Part shown: positions 1-11,290 of the stretch, piece by piece
Layout: every line of letters begins with the position of its first letter
Numbering within the stretch: the stretch's first letter is position 1
Assembly: GCF_028476545.1 (NCBI RefSeq)
Contig: NW_026731568.1
Location: 679,501-743,500, forward strand
Length of the DNA: 64,000 bases
DNA from: Physella acuta
Taxonomy: Eukaryota > Mollusca > Gastropoda > Physidae
Reading direction: 5' to 3'
Made by a program: the position numbers and the translations under genes
Notes under the pieces: model-generated
Told to the model about the DNA's origin: nothing
The model's input: the letters and a program-made list of their open reading frames with translations, nothing else
The model's database searches: none

Positions 1-235
1 GAATAAACTGGTGTACACCTTCAGGTATATGTTGTGTTGTATCAGTTTCATTTCCTCCTCCCCCCCCCCCCCCACTACAGGTACTAAATCTCAGTTAAAT
101 GTTGTGTTGCCTTCTATCACAGTTTCAACCCCCCCCCCCTCTCTCTACTACAGGCACTAACCTTCAGTAGGCGTAACCTCAACCACGTACCTACAGCAAA
201 AGTGTTACAAAAAAACGAAATACATTTTTAAGTAA
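1..235. other. 3' flank of the first array block
   Basis: No gene is visible. The stretch contains two poly-C tracts. It is homologous to 17580-17770 and in part to 33200-33310, which shows it is the outer edge of the duplicated block that carries IgR-1. Confidence 0.5.
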
Positions 236-650
236 AATATCAACACGATTGTAATTATGGCAGTTTTACCCCCCATTATTAATATTTTTAACATAAAAAT
301 CTATCAACACGATTGTAATTATGGCAGTTCTACCCCCATTATTAATATTTTTAACATAAGAATCTATCAACACGTTTGTAATTTTGGCAGTTGTACCACC
401 ATTATTAATATTTTTAACATAAGAATCTATCAACACCTTTGTAATTATGACAGTTCTACCCCCATTATTAATATTTTAACATAAGAATTTATCAACACGT
501 TTGTAATTATGTCAGTTCTACCCCCATTATTAATATTTTTAACATAAGAATTTATCAACACGTTTGTAATTATGGCAGTTCTACTCCCATTATTAATATT
601 TTTAACATAAGAATCTATCAACACTTTTGTAATTATGGCAGTTCTACCCC
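236..650. repeat. 62-63 bp tandem repeat, about 7 copies
   Basis: The unit runs from 'tatcaacac' through 'gtaattatggcagttctac' to a short AT-rich spacer. Only one copy of the same sequence exists at the homologous places in the other blocks (around 17930-17990 and 33470-33520), so the expansion happened in this block alone. The open frame across it is a by-product of the repeat. Confidence 0.85.
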
Positions 651-1288
651 CAGTCTTGATCAGTTCAAAAGGTTATTGAACCTAGCCGTGAAGTTAAGTG
701 AAATATAAAATTGTGTTTTAATAAAATATTCAGCGTAGGGCTCATCAAAACCATAAGATTACGTACATATTTTATAGACCTATTTTTTTAAATTAAAGAG
801 ACAAGGGTTGTTTTTTTTCTTTTTAATCATTTTCGGTGCATTTAATATCTTTTTATTATAAAGGTTTTTTTTTTATTTTTTTTTGTTTAACTAAAGTTTG
901 AATCTTTATTCTACAAATTTTAACGTATAGTGTTAGGTTTGTCGACTTTAAATAATTATTTGTTTCATGTAGAAATAATTAAAGGGTTGTGTTCTTTTGA
1001 GTGTTGATACCACTAAAATACAATAAAGAAAAATAATGATGGTTTAACTTAATTTTTTTTTACCTTTATAATAACGGTAATAACAGTAGGCACGGAGGCC
1101 TTTGTTTCACATTGACCTTTTATTTTATTTTTAAAACAAAACGTAATAACATTTTAATAATAATTGCAAGTCATATAATCTATAATGTATGTCTACAAAA
1201 TCAGCAGCCAGTGACCAGACAAAATTGAATGTTATGGTTGATGCCCCACAAGGAATAGAGAGGATTGAGTAAAGTAATTTAAGTCATC
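651..1288 (-). promoter_or_regulatory. 3' UTR/flank of IgR-1 with candidate poly(A) signal
   Basis: This region lies downstream of the IgR-1 stop codon. A minus-strand ATTAAA at 1153-1158 is kept at the same place in IgR-2 (18594-18599) and IgR-3 (33969-33974), about 120-160 nt after each stop. That makes it the best poly(A) signal candidate. No coding sequence is visible. Confidence 0.4.
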
Positions 1289-3344
1289 TCATACACATGA
1301 GTCAAATTTAGGAGTCAAATATGCATTTGCTGTGTCGTTGTACGCTGTTTCTTCTGGTGTATCGTACACGTTTGTGTACTTGTTCAGTTCCTTCGTAGGA
1401 ATACATTTGTTTTGTCTATCCGTGTTTAAAGTTGGTTGTGAATTTCGTGGCAAATTGTTGTAATGTATTGTTTGATTCTGTTGAAGACCATGGTCACCAT
1501 CAACGCTGTCATTGGTGTAGTGATGGTCATCAATAGAGCTGTAGTGGTTTGTTTCACTCTGAACATTTTGGACATTCGGCTCTTTGGCAGATGTTGGATC
1601 TGTAGCACCATATGGGGCATCGTTTCCTGCTGTCTCTATCACCTGTACATAGCCCCCGCTGGCGTCATTAACCTGCACGTATCCATCGTTATCAGGTGGT
1701 GTAGGTAAAGTCCTTCTGGTGGTTGTTGTGACAGGCTTGGGTTCAGTTGGCTTCTTCGTGACTCGATTTGGACACCCTAAAGTTGTTTTGTAGATAAAGA
1801 AACAATTTAGTAATTTTCTTCGTAAATTATCGTGTGCTTTTTTATTTAAAGTAAAAATAATTACGAGGCTGATATCTAACTTTGATTGAATGAATAAAAT
1901 AAATACATATTATCAAACAAGTCATATGTACGTATATTATCAAAACAAAACGACCAACCTTTTCTAAAGTAAACCACAAGTACAACAACACCTACACCGA
2001 CAACAAAAACCACTGGAAGAATGTAGTACAACACTTTCACATCATTGTTGTTATCTAAGTAATGAGGAGAAATTTGCTCATTATTGTAGCAAAACAACTT
2101 ACAAGAGACATTTCAACATTTTTTCATCAAAATAATTTTTTTCTGTCATAACAACAATTATGTGTATGTGATTTGTATGTTTGATAAATAAGTATAAATC
2201 CTATTTAGTTGAACTAAAAAAATGCACCAAAACACACACAAATTATAAACACTAACCCACCTTAAGGCTTATATTGTTTATGGATGTTTCCAAATTCTAT
2301 TGAACAAATAGAACTTGAAAACGTGGTTGTTGAGCCAGAAAAGAAAACTTGTATTAATTTCTGAGGTCTTACACGTTAAATCAAATACGCTGTATCAGTT
2401 AAGATATACATTTCGAGGTGAGACGTATATTTGGGGTAAATCTAACACACAGTGGATATTTTATAAAACAAATACTCGTCAGTAAACTTAATTCTCATTG
2501 TTACTAGATATATGTGCAGCTTATCGCCGCTCACACTATTGTTACAGTGATTTTAAAATACGTTGGGCTAATGAACAGTTCCACATTTCGATTTTTTGTG
2601 TACTAAGATTTAACGAACCAATCAGTACCTGGTGTATATTCTTCTGGGACCGGAGATTGTGTAACTGTGAAAAATTAATTATTTAATCAATATGTATATC
2701 AAACGTTTAAACACATAAAGCATTAAAAAATAACTTCTTAAAAATTTCAAAGTTTTAAGTATCGCATAGCTCATCATCATAATCGAGGTGCTATTTTTCT
2801 AATGACAAATTAAGTTGCTAAATTTTAATAGCTTTGAAGATTTAAGGAAAATATTTATTTGTTAAATTTAATTTTAAAACGACAAAATAGCACAAATATC
2901 TAGCTATAATACATTTTTTTCTGGTTAAGTCTCAAACGTTCGAGTTATGCTTTTTTTTGCACGGATACATTTTGTACTGACTCCCGAACAAATAACTTTG
3001 ATCACCTAGTTTACTGTATATCGTGATGTTCCCAACAATTGTGTCTATGTTGTTTTCTGTAGCCACACACACATACATGTAGCCATCATTCATATCTTCT
3101 GTTTGAAACTTCAGTGTTGACGTATGACGGTACTGGACACAGGTTGTCCCAGAACTGACCAGCACAGGTTCATCAACTGATATATCGTTTTGTACAGGAT
3201 ATCTCGTGAAATTGTTGACGTCAGAGCTAACAGGGCCGTACTTCCAGGTGAAGGTTAAAGCTTTTGGACCCTGTTTTTGCAGTAACACGAATTTATCAGA
3301 TCTCAAATATTTAATTGTTTAATTAAGGGAAAATATTTCAGAGC

Positions 3345-3406
3345 TAGTCAGAGCTAGAAGGGCCCCATTCCAATCGAATATTAAAGCTTTTGGACTCTGC
3401 TGTTGA
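3345..3406 (-). pseudogene. Partial duplicate of the start of the Ig2b exon
   Basis: The minus strand here repeats, with changes, the first 60 or so bases of the Ig2b exon that lies just downstream at 3006-3270 (the PKAL..F.W part). It sits in the intron between Ig2a and Ig2b and is too short and altered to be used. It records a local exon duplication. Confidence 0.6.
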
Positions 3407-4584
3407 ATTAATACATGTGTACACGATTTTAATTGCAAGAAAATAATTCTTCAATATACTTTTTCATTCTAAAAAAATTGATAAAAGACGTAGTTTTAAA
3501 AACTCACATTAACCCTACACGTGAGAGTAACATTAGACCCTGCAACATTGACTGACTGAAATGGACCAAGTTCCCCTTGATTCTGGGGAACTAACACCAA
3601 GGACACAGGTACTGCTCGGGCTGTTTGAAAATATTCCGACATACAAATATTTGGATATGAAGAGCATTATTTTTGGCTAAGTTATAATGTAAGTAATGAA
3701 CATTACGACAATATAAAATATATTAATGTTTCTTGTTAGATTGTAAAAAAATAAACTTTAAAGTAATGTTATCCTATAATGGGCTATATATTATTTTATT
3801 TTAATACAAAAATTAACAAGATAATTTAATATATTAAATGCATAATTTATGACACGCAAAAACCCCACAGTAACACTTCTACAGTAGCTAAACAACCTAC
3901 TGATGCTGGAGACATTTTGATACTGAAACGTTGATAATAATGCACCAGCTGAACTTGTGTAAGTAGCGTTACAGTAAAACAAGCCAGCATCTGTATATTT
4001 AGCATCATAGACCACCATTTCTATTTTCATCGTGTTCCTGTTGTTTTGGTGTATCTGATATCCCCTGTTGGCTCCCACTAAATGTAATAGTCCAATTTCT
4101 GAATTGTGGTATATACTGTAGACAAATTGAAATAAAGTGAAATTTCTACAATACATCTTCAAGATTTTTTATAATTTCAAAATATTTGCAAATTGTTCTT
4201 TCGGAAAAAATAATTTAGTGTCACACAATCGATGATTAACCAGTTCGCTAGAAACAAATACTCACGGTAGAGTTATAAGGTGGTGGGAAGGTAGTCTTGT
4301 ATGTTGCCAAACTTGTTAGTGGTGCTGTCCCAGCTGTCCAGCCTATGGCCAAAGATAAAATATTTAAAGCATTGGTTGGAACACCAGCACGTGACGCGTC
4401 ACATGTCACAGTGTAAGATCCTCCTTCCTCAATCACATTGGGGCTGACCATTGTCAGTGATTGACCACTTACTACAGCCGAAAAATAAAACATTGTTTTT
4501 AGTCTCTCAATAGGCTGAAGTCTAATGCTGGTTAAAAAGAAGAGAAAGTGCAGAAAACATATGGATATGATAGGATAAAGTGGA

Positions 4585-4905
4585 AGAGATCTCCCTTAAA
4601 CTTTCTCGAATATTCTTATATGCTAAATTTTTAAACGCTTTTTTTAAAATGCAATAGAACCTTGTAGAAAAAAGACTTGCCCACTAAGTGCAAGCAATGC
4701 TCGTATAATAGTGAGGAACATTAGTTTTTTATAAATTCATACGCGCTTTTTAAGGAATCGGAAATAACGTTAAGTACTACTTCCGGTTACCGGAAATTAC
4801 TCAAAATTTGACAGAAAACAGAGAAGTAGATCTTTAACTGTAAATTTCATCTATCTATCAGAAACAGTGTCAACGGTAAAAAGTTTAATTGTAGCGCTTA
4901 TATCT
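4585..4905 (-). repeat. Partial copy of the ~700-bp interspersed repeat
   Basis: It begins on the plus strand with 'gagatctcccttaaactttc' and shares the 'ttccggttaccggaaattac' core with the copies at 19245-20668, 27627-28409 and 49371-50105. It lies in intron 1 of IgR-1 and lacks the end that carries the terminal hairpin. Confidence 0.7.
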
Positions 4906-5460
4906 GAAAACAATCAGTTAAATTTAAAAATTCAAACGGTAGGAGGACCTGAGCCACTTCTCTACCGGGAATAAGTAAGTAATCACCTATCACGTGAACT
5001 AAGTCACTGGCATGATAAGCTCTTAAAGTAGTACCAAAATTCAGTAGCTTGCAACAGCAAACATTAACACAGTCTGATCTTTATCCCACAGTAAAAAAAA
5101 AATACTTTATGTGAATAATTTGAGATGTTAAGCCCTATGTTTACACGAAGGTTACTTTCTGGTTGAAAGGTAACAAAAATTATTTGTATCATTTCTTACA
5201 AAAAGAACCCAGATATATTTTATATAATTTTAAATTATTGAACGCGTAACAATTTAAAATTCATTTGAAGTTTGTAGCCAATTATTATCTAGTTTCCGCA
5301 GCAATAATTAGGCCTACGCTCTTTGTATTCGACCTACAAAACTTAAAGTAAGCTTTTGTTCTGAAATTGTATCAAATAGATTTACATCTTTTAAAAATCT
5401 GTAAACGTTTTGTGTGTGTTTTCCATAAGAAGAAAAAGCCAATAAAAAATTACACAACAT

Positions 5461-6440
5461 GTTTTGGAAAGTATTTCACTCGTCCACTGTGTGTGCAGCC
5501 AACTGGGCATGTCGTGTGTCGCCATCAAATTTAGGGTGACTCGACAGGTCTATGGGGTATAACCTGAGCTTTGGGATTCATAAAGACATAAAGCCAGGCT
5601 GGTGGGGTGACGTATTAGGTCTCATCTGTGTCTGATATACACTGTGCTACTAACAGGAAATAGAATCTTGTCACACAGTGGGGTAGATGTTATTTGTTAG
5701 ATTCTTACGTGCGACGGTTTGAATTACTAAAATATATAGGTAATAGCTAAGATCCGAGCAGCAATATAGGACTACATATTGCAAATAAGGGCCTAATTGT
5801 TCTTAAAAAAATGGATGATGCTTATCTTATACTATAATTTAAAAACTACAAAAAACTCCCCATGAAAACGCAAAGAAGATACGTCGAGCGTCATTTAACA
5901 AACTAGTAGTTAAAAAGGACGTTACTTATCTCTAAAGATGTCATCAAATTAACATATCACAAGTTACTCATTTTACACTACATCGATCAAATACTTTCGT
6001 AAATATGTTTCTGGAAGCTAACAATTATAAATGTAACATAAGTAAACCCTCACCTGTTGTGTTTCTTCAGATATTAAAACATTTCCTGATCCTGGTGTAT
6101 CACTAATTTATTGTCAAGATACTATTTTTATTGTTGTTGACAAACCCTACAGGATTTAGCTCATTGTTTATTTATTTATTTATTTTTAAGTAACGAGTTA
6201 TCTCTGCTGTAAGTTCTAAAATATGATTGGTTACCTCCCTTGCTAATGCACATTTATTAAGTAGGCATACTCGCCATCGGTACCCGTTACATGGGAAATT
6301 CTGGTGACTTTTAGCTCTCTTCTCTTTACAAATAGGGTACGCGGTTTTTCTTTTATATATTTATCTCCGGGGAGCGGCATTTTAAAACTTTCCGGGTGAG
6401 GGCAAGGGGGTGTTGAGGGTACCGGATACCGGTTTATATA
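5461..6440 (-). promoter_or_regulatory. 5' flank of IgR-1, conserved among array copies
   Basis: About 5461-5700 matches the sequence just upstream of the signal exons at 13999-14250, 39949-40200 and 49051-49310, including 'gtgtgtgcagccaactgg' and a TGACGT motif (CRE-like) around 5607. This is the shared proximal 5' region of the family, presumably 5' UTR plus promoter. The rest, up to the retrotransposon, is AT-rich with no gene seen. Confidence 0.4.
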
Positions 6441-6945
6441 TGTAACTAGTGTAGTTACTAGAGACTATTGATAAGAACGCAATACAGTCTGACGCAACGA
6501 TGTGGATTGACAACGAACACAAAGCCGCTGCGTAGTTCATAGTTCTGATGCAACGAATGGAAAGTATTACGAATACGTGGGATATAATAGGACGGCACGA
6601 CGATAAGGGCAGAACCGAGTTGGAGACTGAACTGTGTAGACCTGTTGTGATTTGTGGGAATAGGAACGATGGACACGTGCATTCTGATATGTGAGGACTA
6701 GTGAGGACAGTGGGGGTCAGTTGGTTCATTGTATTCTTGTGGAACATTGATGCATTGTTATGTGGAGCATTTCTATTGATTCAGGTAATAAAGAGATCAA
6801 TGTAAACCTGCACTTCCGAGTATCTGTATTGTGGTCGATGTTGTGTGCTGGTCAAAGATAGCACGAGTAAATACATTCGGTAACATTTGGCACTACAAGT
6901 AAATAGACTCGGTAACATTTGGCGTTGTCGGGACACTCGGTAACA
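6441..6945 (+). repeat. 5' LTR
   Basis: The 505-bp direct repeat has a partner at 10699-11203. It opens with TGTAACTAG and closes with CTCGGTAACA. It contains an AATAAA around 6787, consistent with an LTR poly(A) signal. A short 'cggtaacatttgg' motif recurs near its end. Confidence 0.92.
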
Positions 6946-6947
6946 TT

Positions 6948-6965
6948 TGGCGCTGTCGGCAGTGG
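6948..6965 (+). promoter_or_regulatory. Putative primer-binding site
   Basis: TGGCGCTGTCGGCAGTGG lies two bases after the 5' LTR, the usual place for a tRNA 3'-end complement in Gypsy elements. I cannot assign the tRNA by eye. Confidence 0.55.
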
Positions 6966-7147
6966 AATTCAACTAGACCAGCCGCTAGCGGCACCCATTG
7001 TCAACCTAGTTAATAACTGTGTTTCGTGTGAGAATTCGGACAATCAGGAACAGGGAAAAGTATTCTTACATAAACGGTAGGAAAGGTCTTTTTTTTTTAT
7101 TTGAAGAAAATATATAAAAGGGAAAACTGAAATCAGAATCTAGGAAA

Positions 7148-7552
7148 TTGAAAATAACAGATATGAGACACCTTTCATTATCATTCTGGCTTGGTGTCAC
7201 ATGCTCTTTTGCCGCTGCAAGCATGTGGCTCAGTATACCCCTAGTTGTAGCACCAACTACCCTGGGGACAGCCATGGGCCTGACCACCAGCATCCAGATG
7301 ATTGGCATTGGCGTCTCCAACTGGGTTGTTGGACAAATACTAGGCAAAGATGGCAACCAAGATATAGATGTAACTCTTAGACACTGGAAATATGTCATGA
7401 TCTCCCTTTTGGGCAACACTATCTGCTGCATAGCTGCAACATTTTTCCTTAATGTGAATGACAGACGCAGGAGTGGTATTTTAAATATCAGAAAAAAACA
7501 AAAACTCCTGCTGGCCAACAATCTGAGCCAGATAAAGATAGCCCAGAGATAG
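7148..7552 (+). pseudogene. Captured MFSD1-like transporter C-terminus inside the LTR element
   Basis: A 134-codon frame encodes the end of a major facilitator superfamily protein. Two hydrophobic segments flank LGTAMGLTTSIQMIGIG, followed by VVGQILG, NTICCIAATFFLNV and a basic GILNIRKKQK tail. This matches the last membrane helices and cytosolic tail of MFSD1, a lysosomal solute carrier, as I remember the family. It lies between the primer-binding site and Gag, on the element's strand and without introns, as expected for a transduced host cDNA piece. The N-terminal helices are absent, so it should not transport anything. A host exon carried as genomic DNA is the alternative. Confidence 0.65.
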
Positions 7553-7572
7553 GCAGCAGTGAAGAGGACCCC

Positions 7573-8157
7573 TTGCCTCCAGATGGACCAGGACAGAAAA
7601 AAATTAGAATGTCTAATTTGGACGAAAAGCCGATCCATATTGTGGTCCTGCCCAGAGAATCCCACATAAACAAATTTTATGGGGACGGTGATTCAACCCT
7701 AACTAACAGGTTCAGTGTAGAGGTAAAAGCTGCCTGTGCCTCGAGATACATGTCACCAGAGGAAAGATTAAGGTTGTTGATGAGCAGTATAGGGGAGACG
7801 GTTAGGGCGGAGGTCGAATGCCACGATAAAGACCTCCAGAAAGACCCAAATAAGGTGCTAGATCTAATTGTGAAGACCTTTGGGGAGAGACGGTCGGGAT
7901 CTCAACTGCTATCGGTGTTCGTAGGTATAAAACAGAGACTGACGGAGAGTGTGATGGAATATTCACACCGAATGAACAGGGCCTTTGAAGCTGTAAAAGG
8001 CAAAATACCCGACATAGATGCGCGCCTGCTGAGGGATCATTTTGTCGAAGGGTTAGCAACCCCTATGTCAAGAAGATATTTGAAAGAGGAGGTATACAAA
8101 GACCCACAGTTGACCTTCCTTCAGGTCAGGAACTCAGCGATCCGCAGGTCCGAGTAA
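7573..8157 (+). mobile_element. gag: Gag region of the LTR element
   Basis: A frame of 194 codons resembles a Gypsy Gag capsid domain, with HINKFYGDGDSTLTNRF, then a helical stretch ending FLQVRNSAIRRSE and no membrane segment. Gag forms the particle that packages element RNA. It is a fossil part of the element at 6441-11203. Confidence 0.7.
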
Positions 8158-8193
8158 GAGGACGAATCGAACTGCTCGGTAGAGAAAGTCTCT

Positions 8194-8515
8194 GTGCCGG
8201 AACAGAAACAATCACCACCCACAGGGACCGGCACGATGGAAACCATGATGGCTCAACTGTTGGCTCACCTGGAAAAGTTTGACCAACGGTTGGAGAGGCT
8301 AGAAAGCAGGTCAACAGCAGATAATCAGGGCAAAAACTGGACAAAACATAGACAATTTAGACAGCCGCGACCTGCAAATCCATCACACCGGTGGACAGCT
8401 GACGGTCGACCAATCTGCCTGTCCTGCTCACAGCCCGGACATATGGCACGGTACTGTCAGGGGAAACGATCGCCCTATGTAAGGCAGGTCCAGGCTAAAG
8501 AGTGGCGAGGTTATG
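8194..8515 (+). mobile_element. Nucleocapsid part with CCHC zinc knuckle
   Basis: The segment contains a short coiled stretch, a basic region and CLSCSQPGHMARYC, a standard CX2CX4HX4C knuckle that binds RNA in retroelement Gag. Its base composition matches the neighbouring Gag. Confidence 0.8.
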
Positions 8516-9190
8516 GCCTAAGAAACAAGATAGAACAAGCAATGAAAGAGTCTCAAACAAGACTTGAAGAGAAATTATCAGATATTGAAAAAGAACTTCA
8601 AATTACACAAGAAAAATTAGATTTGAAGCTTTCTGAACTTCAGAATTGTGAAACTAAGCTAACAGATACTATAGCCTTGGTGGAAGAACTTATGAATTCA
8701 AAAGACTTGTTAATAATAGAAAAAATGAACTGTGAAATGAACTTGGATGTTAAAAAGTTTCAAGTGAACAAGTTGTTGGCTGAGAAAAATGATGATAAGG
8801 AAGAAATTGGTAGACTTAATAATGAGATCTCAATGTTAACCAAGAAACTGGATAGGGAAAGTTCATGCAAATTAAAAGCACAGGAGAAATGTTCATCTAT
8901 AAAGTGTCTGTTATCTGAAGAAGAAAATAAAAATATTAGACAATCGAACAGTGTTGGCAAACTAGAAGAAATGATAGAAAAAGAAAGGCTATTGAATCAA
9001 CAGTTAGAAAAGCAAGTATTAGAACTAATGAAAAAGGTTGAAAATAAAACACTTCTTATAGCAGATAAAGAAAAAGAAGTAGAAGTTTTGCACAGTTCTA
9101 TTGAGAATCTTAAATCAGTGAATACAGAAAAAGAAAATGAAGTGAAGAATTATACAGATGAACTTGAATTGCTACGATCTAATACCAATA
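8516..9190 (+). pseudogene. Captured coiled-coil segment inside the LTR element
   Basis: About 225 codons are rich in E, K, L, N and S with heptad-like spacing (for example KLSDIEKELQITQEKLDLKL) and no membrane segment or metal motif. The stretch is clearly more AT-rich than Gag or integrase on either side and has no retroelement motif, although it occupies the interval where pol enzymes are expected. It most resembles a piece of a long host coiled-coil protein such as a centrosomal or golgin type. The exact parent is unknown to me. Confidence 0.6.
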
Positions 9191-9199
9191 TGGAGATGG

Positions 9200-10455
9200 A
9201 GGTCAAACGCCATTGTGAGGCTTGTGTGAGGTGTCAGCATGCGAAAATGCCAGTTGTCAAAATGAGACAGCCATCAGGACACTAACTGGCGACAAAACCC
9301 CTAGAGATTGTGGTTATGGACTTTACGTCGTTGGAGCAATCATCGGATGGGACGGAACATGTGTTGGTGATGACTGACGTATTCACCAAATGGACTGTCG
9401 CGGTGCCCACACGAGATCAGACGGTCAAAACAGTGGCAAAGGTCTTAATAGAACACTGGTTCATCAAATATGGCATACCAAGACAATTACACTCCGACCA
9501 AGGAAGGGCCTTTGAGTCAGAAGTAATTAACCAACTGTGCAGCCACTACGGGATCAACAAATCTAGAACAACCACATATAATCCTAAAGGAAACGGACAG
9601 TGCGAGCGGTTCAACCGCAGCATGCATGATTTGCTGCGTACTCTAGAACCTGAACAGAAAAAACGTTGGCCTGATTTTCTCCCAGAGTTGGTATACCTAT
9701 ACAACTGCACCCCCCATGCCACAACCGGCTTTTCGCCACACATGTTACTGATCGGACGGGAGGCTCGACTCCCTCTTGACTTGTTCCTAGGAAAAAAGGA
9801 AAGCATGACTGGCTCATACACCGCACTGGAATATGTGAATGAACATATGAGACGAATTAGAGAAATGTACAGGGTGGTACAAGTAAGACTAGAATATGAA
9901 GCACGGCGAAGAGAACCGCTGGTACAGACAAAAGACCCGCCACTCCAACTAAACGACAAAGTATTACTGCGTAGCCACCCATTAGGCAGAAACAAAATCC
10001 ACGACCTCTGGGGACAGGAGATATGGCAAGTCGTGGAGATGCCTAAAGTAGCCGATGGCCCCATTAAAATAAGACCCACCAATCACACCAAACCGGATCG
10101 GTGGGCGAATATTACTCAATTAAAGAAATATTGGCATAGTCAAGAAGAGCATTTACACACAAAGAAACCTAAGACAATTAGGGAACCAGAAACTACAACG
10201 GAAATTCACATACCCATCCCGGAACCATGTCACCATCAACAGCACAGCAGCGATACACAAGTGGAGGATAACTGCAACAATGAGGATCCCGGTCCTCCCA
10301 GAAGCAGAGAGACAGAAGAACATCAGATAAGTGGTCCGCGGAGAAGTTTGAGGAACAGAAAGAATACGAAATTTTTCGTCAGCAACCATCAATTCTTTCA
10401 TGGTCGCGCTGGGATGAGAACAGACTGTTCAAAAGCTATAAAAGTGAACTGGTGA
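9200..10455 (+). mobile_element. Integrase region of the LTR element
   Basis: A zinc-binding CEACVRCQ end precedes an integrase core. VVMDFTSL supplies the first Asp, LHSDQGRAFES the second, and a Glu follows in NPKGNGQCERFNR at the usual D,D-35-E spacing. A chromodomain-less C-terminal region with LLRSHPLGRNKIHDLW follows, then a hydrophilic tail. Integrase inserts element DNA into chromosomes. The family is Ty3/Gypsy-like. Confidence 0.85.
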
Positions 10456-10679
10456 TGACACCAAACGAAAAAATGCGGGGGTGGATGTGAATTCTAGAAC
10501 TGCTTTGTGTCTGAGGAATATGATGTAGACACATTTGATATGTTGAAATAGGGATAACTGTCAATCTTATACGAATGTGACGACATTGACAGTGAGTGGA
10601 ACAGTACATTTTTTTTACGGTGTTGCGTTTGACATTGGAGGAGTGCACCGCCAAGCGTTGTTTGTGGTTAAAAACACAC

Positions 10680-10698
10680 AAAAAAAGGCGGGGGTGGA
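10680..10698 (+). promoter_or_regulatory. Polypurine tract
   Basis: An A-run followed by GGCGGGGGTGGA directly precedes the 3' LTR, the standard position of the plus-strand primer. A similar tract occurs about 225 bases earlier (around 10472), so this end contains a local duplication. Confidence 0.65.
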
Positions 10699-11199
10699 TG
10701 TAACTAGTGTAGTTACTAGAGACTATTGATAAGAACGCAATACAGTCTGACGCAACGATGTGGATTGATAACGAACACAAAGCCGCTGCGTAGTTCATAG
10801 TTCTGATGCAACGAATGGAAAGTATTACGAATACGTGGGATATAATAGGACGGCACGACGATAAGGGCAGAACCGAGTTGGAGACTGAACTGTGTAGACC
10901 TGTTGTGATTTGTGGGAATAGGAACGATGGACACGTGCATTCTGATATGTGAGGACTAGTGAGGACAGTGGGGGTCAGTTGGTTCATTGTATTCTTGTGG
11001 AACATTGATGCATTGTTATGTGGAGCATTTCTATTGATTCAGGTAATAAAGAGATCAATGTAAACCTGCACTTCCGAGTATCTGTATTGTGGTCGATGTT
11101 GTGTGCTGGTCAAAGATAGCACGAGTAAATACATTCGGTAACATTTGGCACTACAAGTAAATAGACTCGGTAACATTTGGCGTTGTCGGGACACTCGGT

Positions 11200-11203
<4 letters not shown>
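10699..11203 (+). repeat. 3' LTR
   Basis: This is the partner of 6441-6945, with the same length of 505 bp and one difference noticed by eye. Its right end runs straight into an AT microsatellite. Confidence 0.92.

Positions 11204-11287
<84 letters not shown>
11204..11287. repeat. (AT)n microsatellite
   Basis: About 40 AT units directly follow the 3' LTR. The insertion site 'tttatata' left of the element was probably already AT-rich. Confidence 0.95.

Positions 11288-11290
<3 letters not shown>

Larger units (their letters stand above)
1289..5460 (-). pseudogene. IgR-1: two-Ig transmembrane receptor, pseudogene
   Basis: Exons in transcript order: signal exon about 5410-5460; Ig1a 4266-4471; Ig1b 3901-4116; Ig2a 3508-3620; Ig2b 3006-3270; stalk 2629-2664; transmembrane 1959-2054; tail 1289-1776. 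All except the first and third are open with good splice sites. The signal exon has lost one base and its GT donor relative to IgR-4. Ig1b has two single-base insertions relative to the other copies (a T near 4081 and an A near 4056), and the first of these brings TAG into frame. The Ig2 pattern, the GV-rich membrane segment and the tail (DGYVQV, GGYVQV, IHYNNL, YTNVY) match IgR-2 and IgR-3. The Ig1a and Ig1b exons and their introns match IgR-4 instead, so the copy is mosaic. Another possible start is the intact orphan signal exon at 13270-13321, with the retrotransposon in the intron, but Ig1b would still be broken. An assembly error cannot be excluded. Confidence 0.75.
6441..11203 (+). mobile_element. 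Gypsy-type LTR retrotransposon with captured host segments (broken)
   Basis: The element has two 505-bp LTRs starting TG and ending CA, a primer-binding site, a purine-rich tract before the 3' LTR, a Gag region, a CCHC nucleocapsid knuckle and an integrase core. It is broken, with about two or three breaks and no recognisable reverse transcriptase, so it could move only with help. Two interior segments do not look retroviral: an MFSD1-like transporter C-terminus and a long AT-rich coiled coil. By eye the LTRs differ at one position in 505, so the insertion is young. Flanking bases are TATA/TATA, a possible 4-bp target duplication, but the right side is an AT microsatellite. It separates IgR-1 from the orphan exons at 13-14 kb. 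Confidence 0.9.

Noticed and set aside
257-484. 75-codon plus-strand frame at the start
   Set aside because: It is a by-product of the 63-bp tandem repeat.
1463-1708. Plus-strand frames opposite the receptor tail exons (also 18876-19130 and 34281-34541)
   Set aside because: They recur in all copies only because the minus-strand tail exon is conserved; the minus frame has the splice sites, domain and stop.
6382-6972. Minus-strand frames over both LTRs (MFHKNTMNQL-type)
   Set aside because: They are identical in both LTRs because the LTRs are identical, have no domain, and lie antisense to the element.
7066-7665. 199-codon minus frame across the transporter piece
   Set aside because: The plus frame has recognisable transporter motifs and the element's orientation; the minus frame has none.
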